From a virus, in the IMG/VR virus record IMGVR_UViG_3300017963_003160, positions 1 through 50,843 of that record: a stretch of 50,843 nucleotides of DNA. One strand, written 5' to 3'. Below, piece after piece: positions 23,706-32,384 of this stretch. The position numbers and the translations under genes were made by a program. Position 1 is the stretch's first letter. Each line of letters begins with the position of its first letter. Below the pieces are notes generated by a model. That model worked only from the letters and a program-made list of their open reading frames with translations, was not told where the DNA came from and ran no database searches.

Positions 23706-26698
23706 ACATAACGAATCCGGTTTTTAAAATCCAAAACGAAGATAAAAATATCTTCACATTAAGGAGACTCGATTATGAGAATATTTTACCTTTAGCGACG
23801 CAGATACTACAGCCGGTGACAGAGATCGGTTTTGAAATTACAGAGTTGGATTTAAGAGATTCGAGATTCTCATCGGGAGAGTTATCGAAAACGCTAAAAC
23901 AATCTCTTGTTATCCGCCTACAAAAAGGGACTCACAACATTGATTTAAGCATCTTTGTTCCAAAGATCGTTGATAATAATTATATCTTGATCAACGGAAG
24001 AAAGAAAATCCCTTTATTCCAGTTATTTGATATCCCTGTTGTTACAAGGGGCGAGTCAATCAAGCTACGAACAAACGTGGCAACTTTGATGATCATCAAA
24101 GATAAAGAGGAACCAAACATCTATGTGAGTTTCTTAGGAAAGAAAGTCCCATTATCATTGCTCATGTTAGCATATTATGGAGTGGAAGAAATGGGCAAGC
24201 GTTTCTTGCTTGATACATTTCAGATTCGAGACAAAACCAATTTGATGGAATTGTTGCTTCAGGATTTGAAATTATTCTATGATGAATCATCGGGATACAC
24301 ACAAGATGATTTTATATTAGAGGTTGGCCGCATCTATTCACGATACAATGCTAAATCAAAGGGCGAGGACGTTTTATATGCATTGGATTTGATCCCGAAG
24401 ATTGATCCAATCACAACCCAATTCTTGCAGACTGGATCGCTCATAGAAGAATTGTTGTGGGCAATGCAAGCTGTTGATATTGATGATACAGAGTTCACGA
24501 ATAAACGTGTCCGATGTTTTGAATATATGATCTTTGCAAAGCTATCAAAAATTGTGTTCGATTTATGTTTTTCAAACAGAACAGCAAGGCATCCAAAATT
24601 CAATATCAGTTCAACACAGATATTGTCGGAATGTAATGTCTCGGATATTGTTCAATTTGATTTTTCAATCAACCCGATTGAGGAATTGACAAAACTTTCA
24701 AGAATCAGCCTTTTAGGACCAGGTGGATTTAAGAGAGAAAACATTCCAAGGCATTTGAGGGATATCACTCCATCAATGTACGGTCGCATATGTCCGGTTG
24801 ATACACCTGACCGTGACAATTGTGGCGTTTTGCAAAATCTCATTCCGAATGTTAAATTGGATCCAAATTTAAGATTTGAACCAGAATATTTAGAGAAACA
24901 GCCAATATCAATCCCTGTTTCAATGGTTCCGTTTCTGGAGCATGATGACCAGACACGTTTGCAAATGTCATCTTCACAGATGAGACAATCAATATTATTG
25001 AAAGATTTTGACCATCCAATGATCAGGTCTGGGTGTGAACATTTGTATTCTGATTATACCCAATTTGTGAAACGTGCAAAGAAAGATGGTGAGGTCGTTC
25101 ACATTGATACAAAATATTTAATTGTTGTTTATACAGACGGTTCAGTTGATATATTCAACATTGCATATAGAAAAATATATGTTGAGCACATGGACTTTAT
25201 GAATGTCTATGTTAAACCAGGAGATCACTTTAAAGCGGGCGACATTTTAGCAGAAAGCAATTTCTGTAAAGATGGTGGGATTCGCTTTGGACGAAATCTA
25301 TTGACTGGTGTAATGGTGTATTATGGAAACAATTACGAGGATGGTATTGTTGTTTCTGACCGCCTTGTAAAAGAGGACATATTAACGTCAGTGCATTTTA
25401 AAGATTTATCATTTACAATACCTCCACATAAGGTATTGCTATCATTAAAGGAAAATGAATATCAACCACTTCCAAATGAATTTGAAACAATCAATACAGG
25501 CAGTCCTTATGCAATTTTGAAAAGCCTGACAATTGATGATATGTACTCGGTCTTTACAGAGTCTATGCCTCTTGAAGCTGAAAAAACATTCATCATCCCA
25601 GAAGTAAACATCTATGCAAATGCATGGAATGAAGACATCCCTGAGTTTCGAGATTGGGTCGCAGAAACGATTGAGAAACAAAAGGAGAAGGAGTTGGTGT
25701 TGAAAAAGGTCCTGAAAGATAAATTGGACAAGGATCAAGCCAACAAATTCATCCGGGAGAATGGTCTTGATTTATTCTCATTTGTTGGAAAATACAAAGA
25801 GAAGAAAGAAAAGATCAATGGTATCAAGGTTGAAATGTATGGTGTCCATTTCAGAAAAGTAAAGGTCGGTGACAAGGTCGCTAATCGACACGGGAACAAA
25901 GGAGTTATTTCAAGAATCGTTCCTCATGAAAAAATGCCAAAGTTGGATGATGGAAGGCATTTGGATATCTGCATAAACCCGCTTGGTATCATATCAAGAA
26001 TGAATATCGGTCAGTTGTTTGAGTTACAATTATCCATGTCGCTCTATGACCTGAAACAAAACATGTTACAGTTGCTCAAAGATGGTGTTGATCAAAACGA
26101 AATCAAAGAGTATCTGTTAGCATATATTGACATTATTGATAAAACGGAAGATAAGTGGTATGTTACACAATTTGCCACACAGCTTCCGAAGACAATAACT
26201 CCTGAATTTATAAACGATCTTACATTGATTCAGCCACCATTTGAGTCATGTAAACTCGAAGATATAAAGAAAGCGTTGGAATATACGCACACGAGCTTCA
26301 AATCAAGAATATATGATCCATTAGCGAAAACGCATTTGAAAAATCCTGTTGCGGTCGGGTACATTTACTTCTTGCGAATGGTTCACATAGCTGAGGAAAA
26401 GTTAGCTGCTCGTGGAATCGGTGCATATGCAAAACGAACATTGCAACCATTGGGTGGTCGTAAAAATAAGGGTGGTCAAAGATGTGGTGAAATGGAAACT
26501 GCATGTATCATTGGCCATGATGCTCCGATAAATCTTTTTGAATTTCTAACAACCAAATCAGATTGTATCGAAAGAAAGAACTCATATATCCGAGGGTTCA
26601 TTGATGAAAAGGCTCCAGAACCAGAAGAACTTGACTCAACACCAGAGTCTGTTAAGCTCTTAAATTCATATCTAACGGTTATCGGTATAGATCAATAA
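23702..26698 (+). CDS. rpoB: DNA-directed RNA polymerase beta-like subunit, 998 aa
   Basis: Single-chain beta subunit. Landmarks include GPGGFKREN, SMYGRICPVDTPDRDNCG (the fork/rifampicin-region equivalent), and KVGDKVANRHGNKGVISR with HLDICINPLGIISRMNIGQ (the double-psi-barrel Lys region). The C-terminal clamp GGQRCGEMETACIIGH is also clear. Length is below bacterial beta (about 1340 aa), so several lineage-specific insertions are absent. The TAATG junction with the next gene shares one base. Confidence 0.95.
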   Translation: MNITNPVFKIQNEDKNIFTLRRLDYENILPLATQILQPVTEIGFEITELDLRDSRFSSGELSKTLKQSLVIRLQKGTHNIDLSIFVPKIVDNNYILINGRKKIPLFQLFDIPVVTRGESIKLRTNVATLMIIKDKEEPNIYVSFLGKKVPLSLLMLAYYGVEEMGKRFLLDTFQIRDKTNLMELLLQDLKLFYDESSGYTQDDFILEVGRIYSRYNAKSKGEDVLYALDLIPKIDPITTQFLQTGSLIEELLWAMQAVDIDDTEFTNKRVRCFEYMIFAKLSKIVFDLCFSNRTARHPKFNISSTQILSECNVSDIVQFDFSINPIEELTKLSRISLLGPGGFKRENIPRHLRDITPSMYGRICPVDTPDRDNCGVLQNLIPNVKLDPNLRFEPEYLEKQPISIPVSMVPFLEHDDQTRLQMSSSQMRQSILLKDFDHPMIRSGCEHLYSDYTQFVKRAKKDGEVVHIDTKYLIVVYTDGSVDIFNIAYRKIYVEHMDFMNVYVKPGDHFKAGDILAESNFCKDGGIRFGRNLLTGVMVYYGNNYEDGIVVSDRLVKEDILTSVHFKDLSFTIPPHKVLLSLKENEYQPLPNEFETINTGSPYAILKSLTIDDMYSVFTESMPLEAEKTFIIPEVNIYANAWNEDIPEFRDWVAETIEKQKEKELVLKKVLKDKLDKDQANKFIRENGLDLFSFVGKYKEKKEKINGIKVEMYGVHFRKVKVGDKVANRHGNKGVISRIVPHEKMPKLDDGRHLDICINPLGIISRMNIGQLFELQLSMSLYDLKQNMLQLLKDGVDQNEIKEYLLAYIDIIDKTEDKWYVTQFATQLPKTITPEFINDLTLIQPPFESCKLEDIKKALEYTHTSFKSRIYDPLAKTHLKNPVAVGYIYFLRMVHIAEEKLAARGIGAYAKRTLQPLGGRKNKGGQRCGEMETACIIGHDAPINLFEFLTTKSDCIERKNSYIRGFIDEKAPEPEELDSTPESVKLLNSYLTVIGIDQ

Positions 26699-27030
26699 TG
26701 AGCGATATAGATTGGTGGAGTAAATATACTGACACTTCATCATCGACAGCAAGCAGCGGCTATTATATGAAATACGATACATATCGGGCATATCAAAATC
26801 CTGAGTTTGACCAGGAAGTTGCAAAAAAACAGATCGAAGAAGTAAAGATTGACTTTGATAAGTTCAAAGATTTGTATTTAAACAAGCCGTTTGAGCCGCC
26901 ACAATTTATGAGAAGCATCCTTGATGACTTTAAAGAACAACTGGAGCCAGAACCAAAAGAAGAGCCGCAGACAATTTTTCACTTTGATCCAAAAGGAATA
27001 GTTGAAGAATGGCCAGAAAACGAGAATTAA
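26698..27030 (+). CDS. Unknown protein, 110 aa, downstream of RNA polymerase
   Basis: Starts on the last base of the beta stop. The N terminus is Ser/Thr/Tyr-rich (about residues 8-32), followed by a charged helix and a Pro/Glu-rich region (EPEPKEEPQ). No domain is recognised. Because it is translationally coupled to the beta gene it might be a small polymerase-associated factor, but there is no sequence support for that. Confidence 0.55.
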   Translation: MSDIDWWSKYTDTSSSTASSGYYMKYDTYRAYQNPEFDQEVAKKQIEEVKIDFDKFKDLYLNKPFEPPQFMRSILDDFKEQLEPEPKEEPQTIFHFDPKGIVEEWPENEN

Positions 27031-27200
27031 CGATAAGTGAAGAAAATGAATTAAATTGGAATGATGGTATGCACTCATTGAATACCGAAAGACAATACAT
27101 CCGTGAAATGAAACGCGGTCTTGAGATGATGGCCAAAGATCTAAAACGTGAAGGTCATACAGATCTAATGTTTGATCCTATGAAATTAGTAGTAATGTGA
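27009..27200 (+). CDS. Small charged protein, 63 aa
   Basis: A highly charged, helical 63-residue product (MARKRELTISEENELNW...), overlapping the previous gene by 22 bases. It ends just before a hairpin. The ribosome binding site is weak. No family is recognised. Confidence 0.5.
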   Translation: MARKRELTISEENELNWNDGMHSLNTERQYIREMKRGLEMMAKDLKREGHTDLMFDPMKLVVM

Positions 27201-27223
27201 GGGAAGGTGTATAAAACCTTCCC
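27201..27223 (+). other. Hairpin between the polymerase operon and folE2
   Basis: Perfect 8-bp stem (GGGAAGGT with ACCTTCCC) and a 7-base AT-rich loop, beginning right at the preceding stop codon. No U-tract follows. It may be a weak terminator, an RNA-processing site or an mRNA stabiliser. Confidence 0.5.
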
Positions 27224-27252
27224 CACAATCACAATAACGGAGGAAGTTATTA

Positions 27253-28143
27253 ATGACAGATAAAACGTGTTTGCCAGATGTTCAATGTTCGCTCCCAAAC
27301 ATTCACAGACCGATTATGCAGGTTGGTGTTGAAAACATTGAACTCCCCTTCAAATTGGAATTTAAATCTGGAGGGTTTTACCAACTCAACGCAAATGTTT
27401 CAATAAGAACAAATTTGGATGCTGATACAAAAGGCATCTCAATGTCAAGATTGGGGTTGACATTAAAACCTTTTCTTGATCTCCCTTTAAAGAAAACATT
27501 GATTCGGGAGATTCTTAAAGCGTTAAAAATAAATGTTGAAAGCAAAGCGAGCTTTATGAAATTTGATTTCAGAATGCCGCTTGAACGAAAATCTATATTA
27601 TCAGACAACAGCTTTCCTTTATATTACAAATGTAAATTTGAAGGACAATTGTATCCAATTAAAACTGATATTGAGCAAGGAGATGTGTATAGATGGACGG
27701 ATTATTTCAGATTCTTTCAGGGCGTAACAGTTCAGTATGCATCTTATTGTCCATGCTCAGCAGAATTATGTGGTCATTTATCAGACCATGAAAGTAGTGG
27801 ATATCCTCATAATCAAAGATCGTTTGCACATATCATAGTTGAATCTGACCCCGATCATTATTTGTGGCTTGAGGATATCATTGATGTGGTAGAATCAAGA
27901 ATAAAAACACTCCCTTATCCTGTAATAAAAAGAGTTGATGAACAGGAGATTGCAAGAGTTGCAGCTGAAAATCCAATGTTTGTAGAAGATGCAATTCGAA
28001 CCATATCAGAGGGGTTGGACGAATTGCCTGTAAGAGATTGGATTGTGAAATGTATTCATGAAGAATCAATTCACACACACGAAGCGATTGCAGTCAATTG
28101 GAAAGGGGTACCAGGGGGCTTCAACGGAAGCAGGTTTATATGA
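27253..28143 (+). CDS. folE2: GTP cyclohydrolase FolE2 (type IB)
   Basis: FolE2 makes dihydroneopterin triphosphate from GTP, the first step towards both folate and preQ0. The family hallmarks are SYCPCSAEL (Cys166, Cys168) and PHNQRS (185-190), plus the early PDVQ...IHRPIMQVGVENIELP block. Length (296 aa) is typical. Type IB enzymes do not need zinc, unlike FolE. The product feeds QueD, encoded 22 kb upstream. AGGAGG-type sequence precedes the ATG, and the end overlaps the TIM-barrel gene by 4 bases. Confidence 0.92.
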   Translation: MTDKTCLPDVQCSLPNIHRPIMQVGVENIELPFKLEFKSGGFYQLNANVSIRTNLDADTKGISMSRLGLTLKPFLDLPLKKTLIREILKALKINVESKASFMKFDFRMPLERKSILSDNSFPLYYKCKFEGQLYPIKTDIEQGDVYRWTDYFRFFQGVTVQYASYCPCSAELCGHLSDHESSGYPHNQRSFAHIIVESDPDHYLWLEDIIDVVESRIKTLPYPVIKRVDEQEIARVAAENPMFVEDAIRTISEGLDELPVRDWIVKCIHEESIHTHEAIAVNWKGVPGGFNGSRFI

Positions 28144-28847
28144 TTAACATTTCAGTTTCATATGGATTCGGTGATGATAACAGATATCACACCGAAAACA
28201 TACCTTCTAGCATACAACTCGCATTGTATAAATTTGGAAATTACATGAGGTATCGGGATGCCATCTTCAATTCCTTAGAAGAAAATAATACAAAACTGCG
28301 GGTTACACACTTACCTCTTGATACACTCAAAATACCTGAAGATGATATTTGTAAAATGATAAATACAATCTTTGAAAAAACAGGGTGTGTCAAATATGTA
28401 GTTCATCCAAATAAAGGGTTCGGCTATTTCGTAGATCACTTTTTTGCAAATTGTTATTCACAGACAAGGTTATGTATTGAAACATTTGGTTGGCGAAGCA
28501 ACAAGTATTTGCGAAGTCCATTAGAAATTGTGGAGTTCATATTAACTCATCAACCATCTCTTGAAATGGTTATTGATACAAGTCACATTGAAGAAATGTG
28601 GTTCGATAAAAAAATTATTCCATTTCTTTTGAGATACACATCTGTTATACATTTATCAAATCGTGCAAAAGGGTATGGTCAACATCTTCCATTTACATCA
28701 CCACACGGAAGCTTGAACCTCGTCAAATTCGTAAAGGATTTGAAGAATCGTTATAAGTGGGAAGGTGATATTGTATTGGAGTATATGCCCGAGTATAAGC
28801 ATAAGCTGTATAAAAATGCCAAGTATTTAGAACACTTGGTAAAATAA
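28140..28847 (+). CDS. Xylose-isomerase-like TIM-barrel protein
   Basis: The spacing of short strand-end motifs is that of the AP-endonuclease-2/sugar-isomerase superfamily: THLPLD, VVHPNKGF, LCIETFGW, VIDTSHIE, VIHLSNR and IVLEYMP, presenting His, Glu, Asp, His and Glu metal ligands. It could be a DNA-repair endonuclease IV relative or a sugar/nucleotide isomerase. ATGA overlap with folE2 suggests a linked role, perhaps in the same base-modification pathway. I chose the ATG over an upstream in-frame TTG at 28098. Confidence 0.65.
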   Translation: MINISVSYGFGDDNRYHTENIPSSIQLALYKFGNYMRYRDAIFNSLEENNTKLRVTHLPLDTLKIPEDDICKMINTIFEKTGCVKYVVHPNKGFGYFVDHFFANCYSQTRLCIETFGWRSNKYLRSPLEIVEFILTHQPSLEMVIDTSHIEEMWFDKKIIPFLLRYTSVIHLSNRAKGYGQHLPFTSPHGSLNLVKFVKDLKNRYKWEGDIVLEYMPEYKHKLYKNAKYLEHLVK

Positions 28848-28863
28848 GAGAAGGAGAAAGCGT

Positions 28864-29214
28864 ATGAATTTAAGAGAACTGTTTGATCTCTATCAACGCG
28901 AGAGGGAATATCAGAGATGTTGTTTTGGCGAATATTCTGATGTAAAATCTCTCAATTTTGCAAGCTTCTTGTTATTCATAGAGGAGTATTTGCAAAAAGC
29001 CAAAAAGGGTTACTCAGGAAAATGGGAAACTCAATTACCTGAATGGTTATTGGGGTCCCAAGAAATGAAGGAAGGATCAGCACCAGTTGAGGCATACGAG
29101 CAATTAGTTAAAGTCTTTGCATTGGCAGGGGCAGCATTAGAAACATTTGCTGATATTAACCCTACTGAGTGGAGAACAGACCCAGAAAAAGAAAGTAACA
29201 AGTGGAAAAAATAA
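28864..29214 (+). CDS. Conserved phage helical protein, 116 aa
   Basis: An all-helical protein with a recurring phage pattern: YQREREYQRCCFGEY, LNFASFLLFIEEYLQKA, LPEWL, then SAPVEAYEQLVKVFALAGAALETF and a C-terminal EWR. I recognise this pattern from hypothetical proteins in several large phages; a link to MazG-like or dNTP-pyrophosphohydrolase N-terminal regions is possible but not certain. GAAGGAG precedes the ATG. Confidence 0.6.
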   Translation: MNLRELFDLYQREREYQRCCFGEYSDVKSLNFASFLLFIEEYLQKAKKGYSGKWETQLPEWLLGSQEMKEGSAPVEAYEQLVKVFALAGAALETFADINPTEWRTDPEKESNKWKK

Positions 29215-29236
29215 AATGTAAAGGAGACTAATTGCG

Positions 29237-29965
29237 ATGAGCGAGAATTTATCTCAAATGGTCAAAAACGGAGTAACAGAAGAACCGGTCGTATTTTCCG
29301 AAGCTGATTTGGATATACCACCAGAGACTGAAGAGGTCACAGCAGAAGCTGCGGATCCAACAATTATTGAAATTGTAAGTTTGGGTGATTGGTTTGATGC
29401 AAATGTTGGAAACTTTCCAAACATCAGAAAACCAACCATTGCAATTACAGATGTTGATTCAAGCGAGCAATTGCTTGTAACAATTCCTGTTGAAACACCA
29501 GAAGGAAGTGATCCAAAAAGACGAATGGTAGTTTTTGACGATGCACATCTGACTCCGGTGTTAAACAAACCTGCAATGGACATGCAGATTTACAATAATG
29601 GTTTCAGAATCGTTTACGATCTTGGAAACGGTATTTTCGTAAAGAGTTATGGAGTCCGCACAGGACTGATCTCAACATTTTGCAATGACATTGATGATAA
29701 ACTGATCCCATACGGCATTGTCCGGGCAAAGAAGAAGGATGCAGACATTTCAATCATTGTCAGAGATCCAGCCGATGTTCGGCACAAACTGAGCGAGGCA
29801 TTGGACATTGAAGCATTACAGTTACGATACAAACAAAGTTCAAAGGCCGAAGGTCTTGAATCAAATCAGGATGCTATCAATTGGCTGCTTGAACGGCAGG
29901 CAACAATTGAAGATATCAATCACCATCTTCAAATCGACAACGTTATTATCGACACCCTGGCATAA
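29237..29965 (+). CDS. Unknown protein, 242 aa
   Basis: An acidic N-terminal tail (to about residue 42) leads to a beta-rich middle (TIAITDVD, LLVTIPVE, FRIVYDLGNGIFVKSYGV) and a helical C terminus. No domain is recognised. AAGGAG lies 10 bases before the ATG. It is followed by an 80-base gap containing a GC-rich hairpin, so it may end a transcription unit. Confidence 0.6.
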   Translation: MSENLSQMVKNGVTEEPVVFSEADLDIPPETEEVTAEAADPTIIEIVSLGDWFDANVGNFPNIRKPTIAITDVDSSEQLLVTIPVETPEGSDPKRRMVVFDDAHLTPVLNKPAMDMQIYNNGFRIVYDLGNGIFVKSYGVRTGLISTFCNDIDDKLIPYGIVRAKKKDADISIIVRDPADVRHKLSEALDIEALQLRYKQSSKAEGLESNQDAINWLLERQATIEDINHHLQIDNVIIDTLA

Positions 29966-29971
29966 GGAGTT

Positions 29972-30037
29972 TGGGGGTGTGGTTCGGGCAGGGTGCATTG
30001 CATCAATCACGGTCCGGCTCCTGCTCCCCACCCCCAT
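29972..30037 (+). other. GC-rich structured intergenic element
   Basis: In the gap 29966-30045, TGGGGGTG pairs with CACCCCCA (8 bp), and inside it GGGCAGG pairs with CCTGCTC (7 bp, one G-U), giving a bulged long hairpin. The GC content is unlike the flanking coding sequence. There is no U-run, and the gene after it (30046) has no clear Shine-Dalgarno. An attenuator, a translational switch or a small structured RNA is possible. Confidence 0.5.
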
Positions 30038-30045
30038 TACCTTAG

Positions 30046-30777
30046 ATGGAATTAAATCCTAATTTACCATTGATAATGAGAGATCTCCGTGTTTACGATA
30101 TTGAGGCCTGCCATTACACAATATTGAAGAACCAAGGGTATGATCTTTCTCATATTGATCCCGAAGATAAGCTCGGTAGAAATATAATGATCGGGCAGAT
30201 GATGAGGGACAATCCGAGAATTACATCTCTACTGAGGACAACAACCGAAGCCATTATCAATGATTATATAAACATCAATAATATCGAAGATGATGATATT
30301 GTAATACGTCAATATGACGGTTTGATTTTAAAAAGAAAACTTGATGTAACAAATATTGGACACATGCCTTTAGAGTTAAGACAGGCATTTAAAATATTTA
30401 TTTCATCAATCAATAGGAAATCCTATATTGCGTTGGATGGAAATGACGAACTTAAAGTAAAAGGAGTTCCTTTTAAATATCCAGCAATGAACGAGGTATA
30501 TCGAGAATTGTGTAAGATCCTTGATGTAACAAAGGCTTCATTATTCACAAGATTACAAAAACTTAAAGATGAGTTTTTTGAAACAGAGAATCCCGAGTTG
30601 TTTGGGATCCCAGTTAAAAATGGCAAGTTCAATATATTCCTATTAGGATATGGAGAGCTTGAAGTATCCCAATCAACTTTGAAAATAATGGATACGGATG
30701 ATGTTGATCGTGAAAGATATTTCAAATTTTACATCGAACCGTTTACAAAATCAATAGTCTACGAAAACGTGAGGTGA
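30046..30777 (+). CDS. Unknown conserved phage protein with possible polymerase-palm-like motifs, 243 aa
   Basis: An early VYDIEACHYTIL segment looks like the motif A region of DNA polymerases, where an Asp begins a hydrophobic/aromatic stretch. It is followed by a helical block with LLRTTTEAIINDYI, then VIRQYDGLIL, which could mimic motif C. The second half is alpha/beta and ends in YIEPFTKSIVYENV. A full polymerase would be far longer, so this may be a remnant, a primase-like palm or an unrelated fold. No Shine-Dalgarno is seen before ATG 30046. Confidence 0.5.
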   Translation: MELNPNLPLIMRDLRVYDIEACHYTILKNQGYDLSHIDPEDKLGRNIMIGQMMRDNPRITSLLRTTTEAIINDYININNIEDDDIVIRQYDGLILKRKLDVTNIGHMPLELRQAFKIFISSINRKSYIALDGNDELKVKGVPFKYPAMNEVYRELCKILDVTKASLFTRLQKLKDEFFETENPELFGIPVKNGKFNIFLLGYGELEVSQSTLKIMDTDDVDRERYFKFYIEPFTKSIVYENVR

Positions 30778-30779
30778 AA

Positions 30780-31382
30780 ATGATTGTATTAAATATAGCA
30801 GGGGGAAAGTTTGATCCTCTACCTATGAGCAGCAAAGAAAATCTAATGATGCCAAAATATGTATTGAGTGTCGATACATCATATTTTACAGAAAACAAAG
30901 CATCAGTAATTGAAAGCGATATACATGCTTGGGGTCGGGATAAAGACAGGATATCAAAGTATACCCATTTAAACATGGACGTGTTTGAGTTCATGGAACG
31001 AACATCAATTATATTTGATCGAGTTGTGATATATCGTTTTCTTGAGCATGTAACATTTCCTCAAGTCGATTATTTCACATATCTGGTTTCAACAGTATTG
31101 CGTCCGGGTGGTCAAGTCGATGTTATTGTTCCAAATTATATACAATTGGCCGAAATGATATTGAACGACAATCCGAGAATGTCTGATTTTCCAGAGAAAA
31201 ATATTCTTTTAACAACCGAGCTTTTGAATGAACCATCCTGTCCTCACGCATCAATATGGACACCTGAACGGATGAAATACTTCTGGGAGCTCGAAGGACG
31301 ATTTAAAGTGGGATTACAAAATCCTGCTTTCAAATTTGATGGAAGGGATATTTACTTAAGGTCTTTCATCGAAAGGATCTAA
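30780..31382 (+). CDS. SAM-dependent methyltransferase-like protein, 200 aa
   Basis: The opening MIVLNIAGGKFDPL resembles motif I of class I methyltransferases. FDRVVIYRFLEHV resembles the motif II to IV region, and LRPGGQVDVIVPNY is the typical post-motif strand. Length and order fit a small methyltransferase. The substrate is unknown. ATG at 30780 follows GAGGTG; a GTG two codons earlier is the alternative. It overlaps no gene but ends at the next start. Confidence 0.6.
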   Translation: MIVLNIAGGKFDPLPMSSKENLMMPKYVLSVDTSYFTENKASVIESDIHAWGRDKDRISKYTHLNMDVFEFMERTSIIFDRVVIYRFLEHVTFPQVDYFTYLVSTVLRPGGQVDVIVPNYIQLAEMILNDNPRMSDFPEKNILLTTELLNEPSCPHASIWTPERMKYFWELEGRFKVGLQNPAFKFDGRDIYLRSFIERI

Positions 31383-31955
31383 ATGCAGCAAGAAATATTG
31401 CCTTGGGTAAAACAATCATTTAGCGGTACTTATTTTGCATGCTCACATCGTTCCACTTATCGTGATGGAAGGCGAACTAGATATATTAAAGAATATCTTG
31501 ACGATAACCCTCATATGCATTGGAGAAAAGGCGATATAGTAAAATTCAGCGACGGATTCCATCATAGACAGTTTTCAGATTGGCGTGGATGGTTCGTAAC
31601 CAAAAAAGATCAAAAGGGATTTTGGCCAAGGAATCCAGTGGTATCAAGGTGGGCAAGAAACCAAATCGGTATCATCGTTGGTCGATATAGAAAGATAAAA
31701 TTCAAATATACAACCTTCACTGATTATGGTATTGTTGTCATGTTATTAACTGGTCCACGAATTGGTCATATAAGACATTATTGGACATCCCACCCGTTCC
31801 ATATTATATCGCCGTTTGAAAGAAAATTAACAAAAGCATTAAAGAAAAAGCTGATGCCAGAGATGGTAGAAATATTAGATGCCCCATATGAGGACACAAA
31901 TGAAGGTCGAAACATTTTAGTTTCAAGACTCTATTATGGACTGAAAGGAGCTTGA
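31383..31955 (+). CDS. Unknown protein with SH3-like strand pattern, 190 aa
   Basis: A Trp/Tyr/Arg-rich basic protein. The central part (RKGDIVKFSDG, IGIIVGRYR, YGIVVMLL) has the strand and turn spacing of SH3/KOW-like barrels, and the C terminus is helical. No family is recognised. It begins right after the methyltransferase-like stop and ends one base before the next ATG. Confidence 0.5.
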   Translation: MQQEILPWVKQSFSGTYFACSHRSTYRDGRRTRYIKEYLDDNPHMHWRKGDIVKFSDGFHHRQFSDWRGWFVTKKDQKGFWPRNPVVSRWARNQIGIIVGRYRKIKFKYTTFTDYGIVVMLLTGPRIGHIRHYWTSHPFHIISPFERKLTKALKKKLMPEMVEILDAPYEDTNEGRNILVSRLYYGLKGA

Positions 31956-32384
31956 ATGGCACCGACTACAAAATTTCATATGAAAGCATCAGGTGAGTGT
32001 GGCGGAGGTGGGGGATTTCATTTAAACCCAGAAAACTCCACAACTCGCCTGATGCATGATGCTATTACTATTCTATCACTTGATTATAAATATAAATTTA
32101 AATTGTTGAAAGACAGATCAAAGGCTAAGAAGGGAGAAATATCATTTGAAGAAGCCATAGAGCATATGGCTGGCATGATTGCAAAAGTCGTGTTTGACGG
32201 CTCAATGGAAATGTTTCAAGAAACAATGAAAATGAAATTGGTAGAATGTATCCAGGATGTTATATCCGGGGGCAACATTATACCGGAAGGGGATGTTTAT
32301 GCGGACTCCGTTCAGCGAGAGAGCAGAGGCAATGGGTCTGGACACAACTCACTCCTTCAAAGGTTTGTACAGCTACGCCGATAG
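31956..32384 (+). CDS. Unknown protein, 142 aa
   Basis: A Gly-rich stretch (ECGGGGGFHLN) near residues 14-24 is followed by a helical domain. AAAGGAG precedes the ATG. Its last 86 bases overlap the start of the following gene in another frame, which is unusual in this window and suggests either a real overlap or a frameshift-derived tail. Function unknown. Confidence 0.5.
   Translation: MAPTTKFHMKASGECGGGGGFHLNPENSTTRLMHDAITILSLDYKYKFKLLKDRSKAKKGEISFEEAIEHMAGMIAKVVFDGSMEMFQETMKMKLVECIQDVISGGNIIPEGDVYADSVQRESRGNGSGHNSLLQRFVQLRR

Noticed and set aside
29972-30037. Intrinsic terminator
   Set aside because: The hairpin is strong but no T-run follows it; kept as an unassigned structured element.
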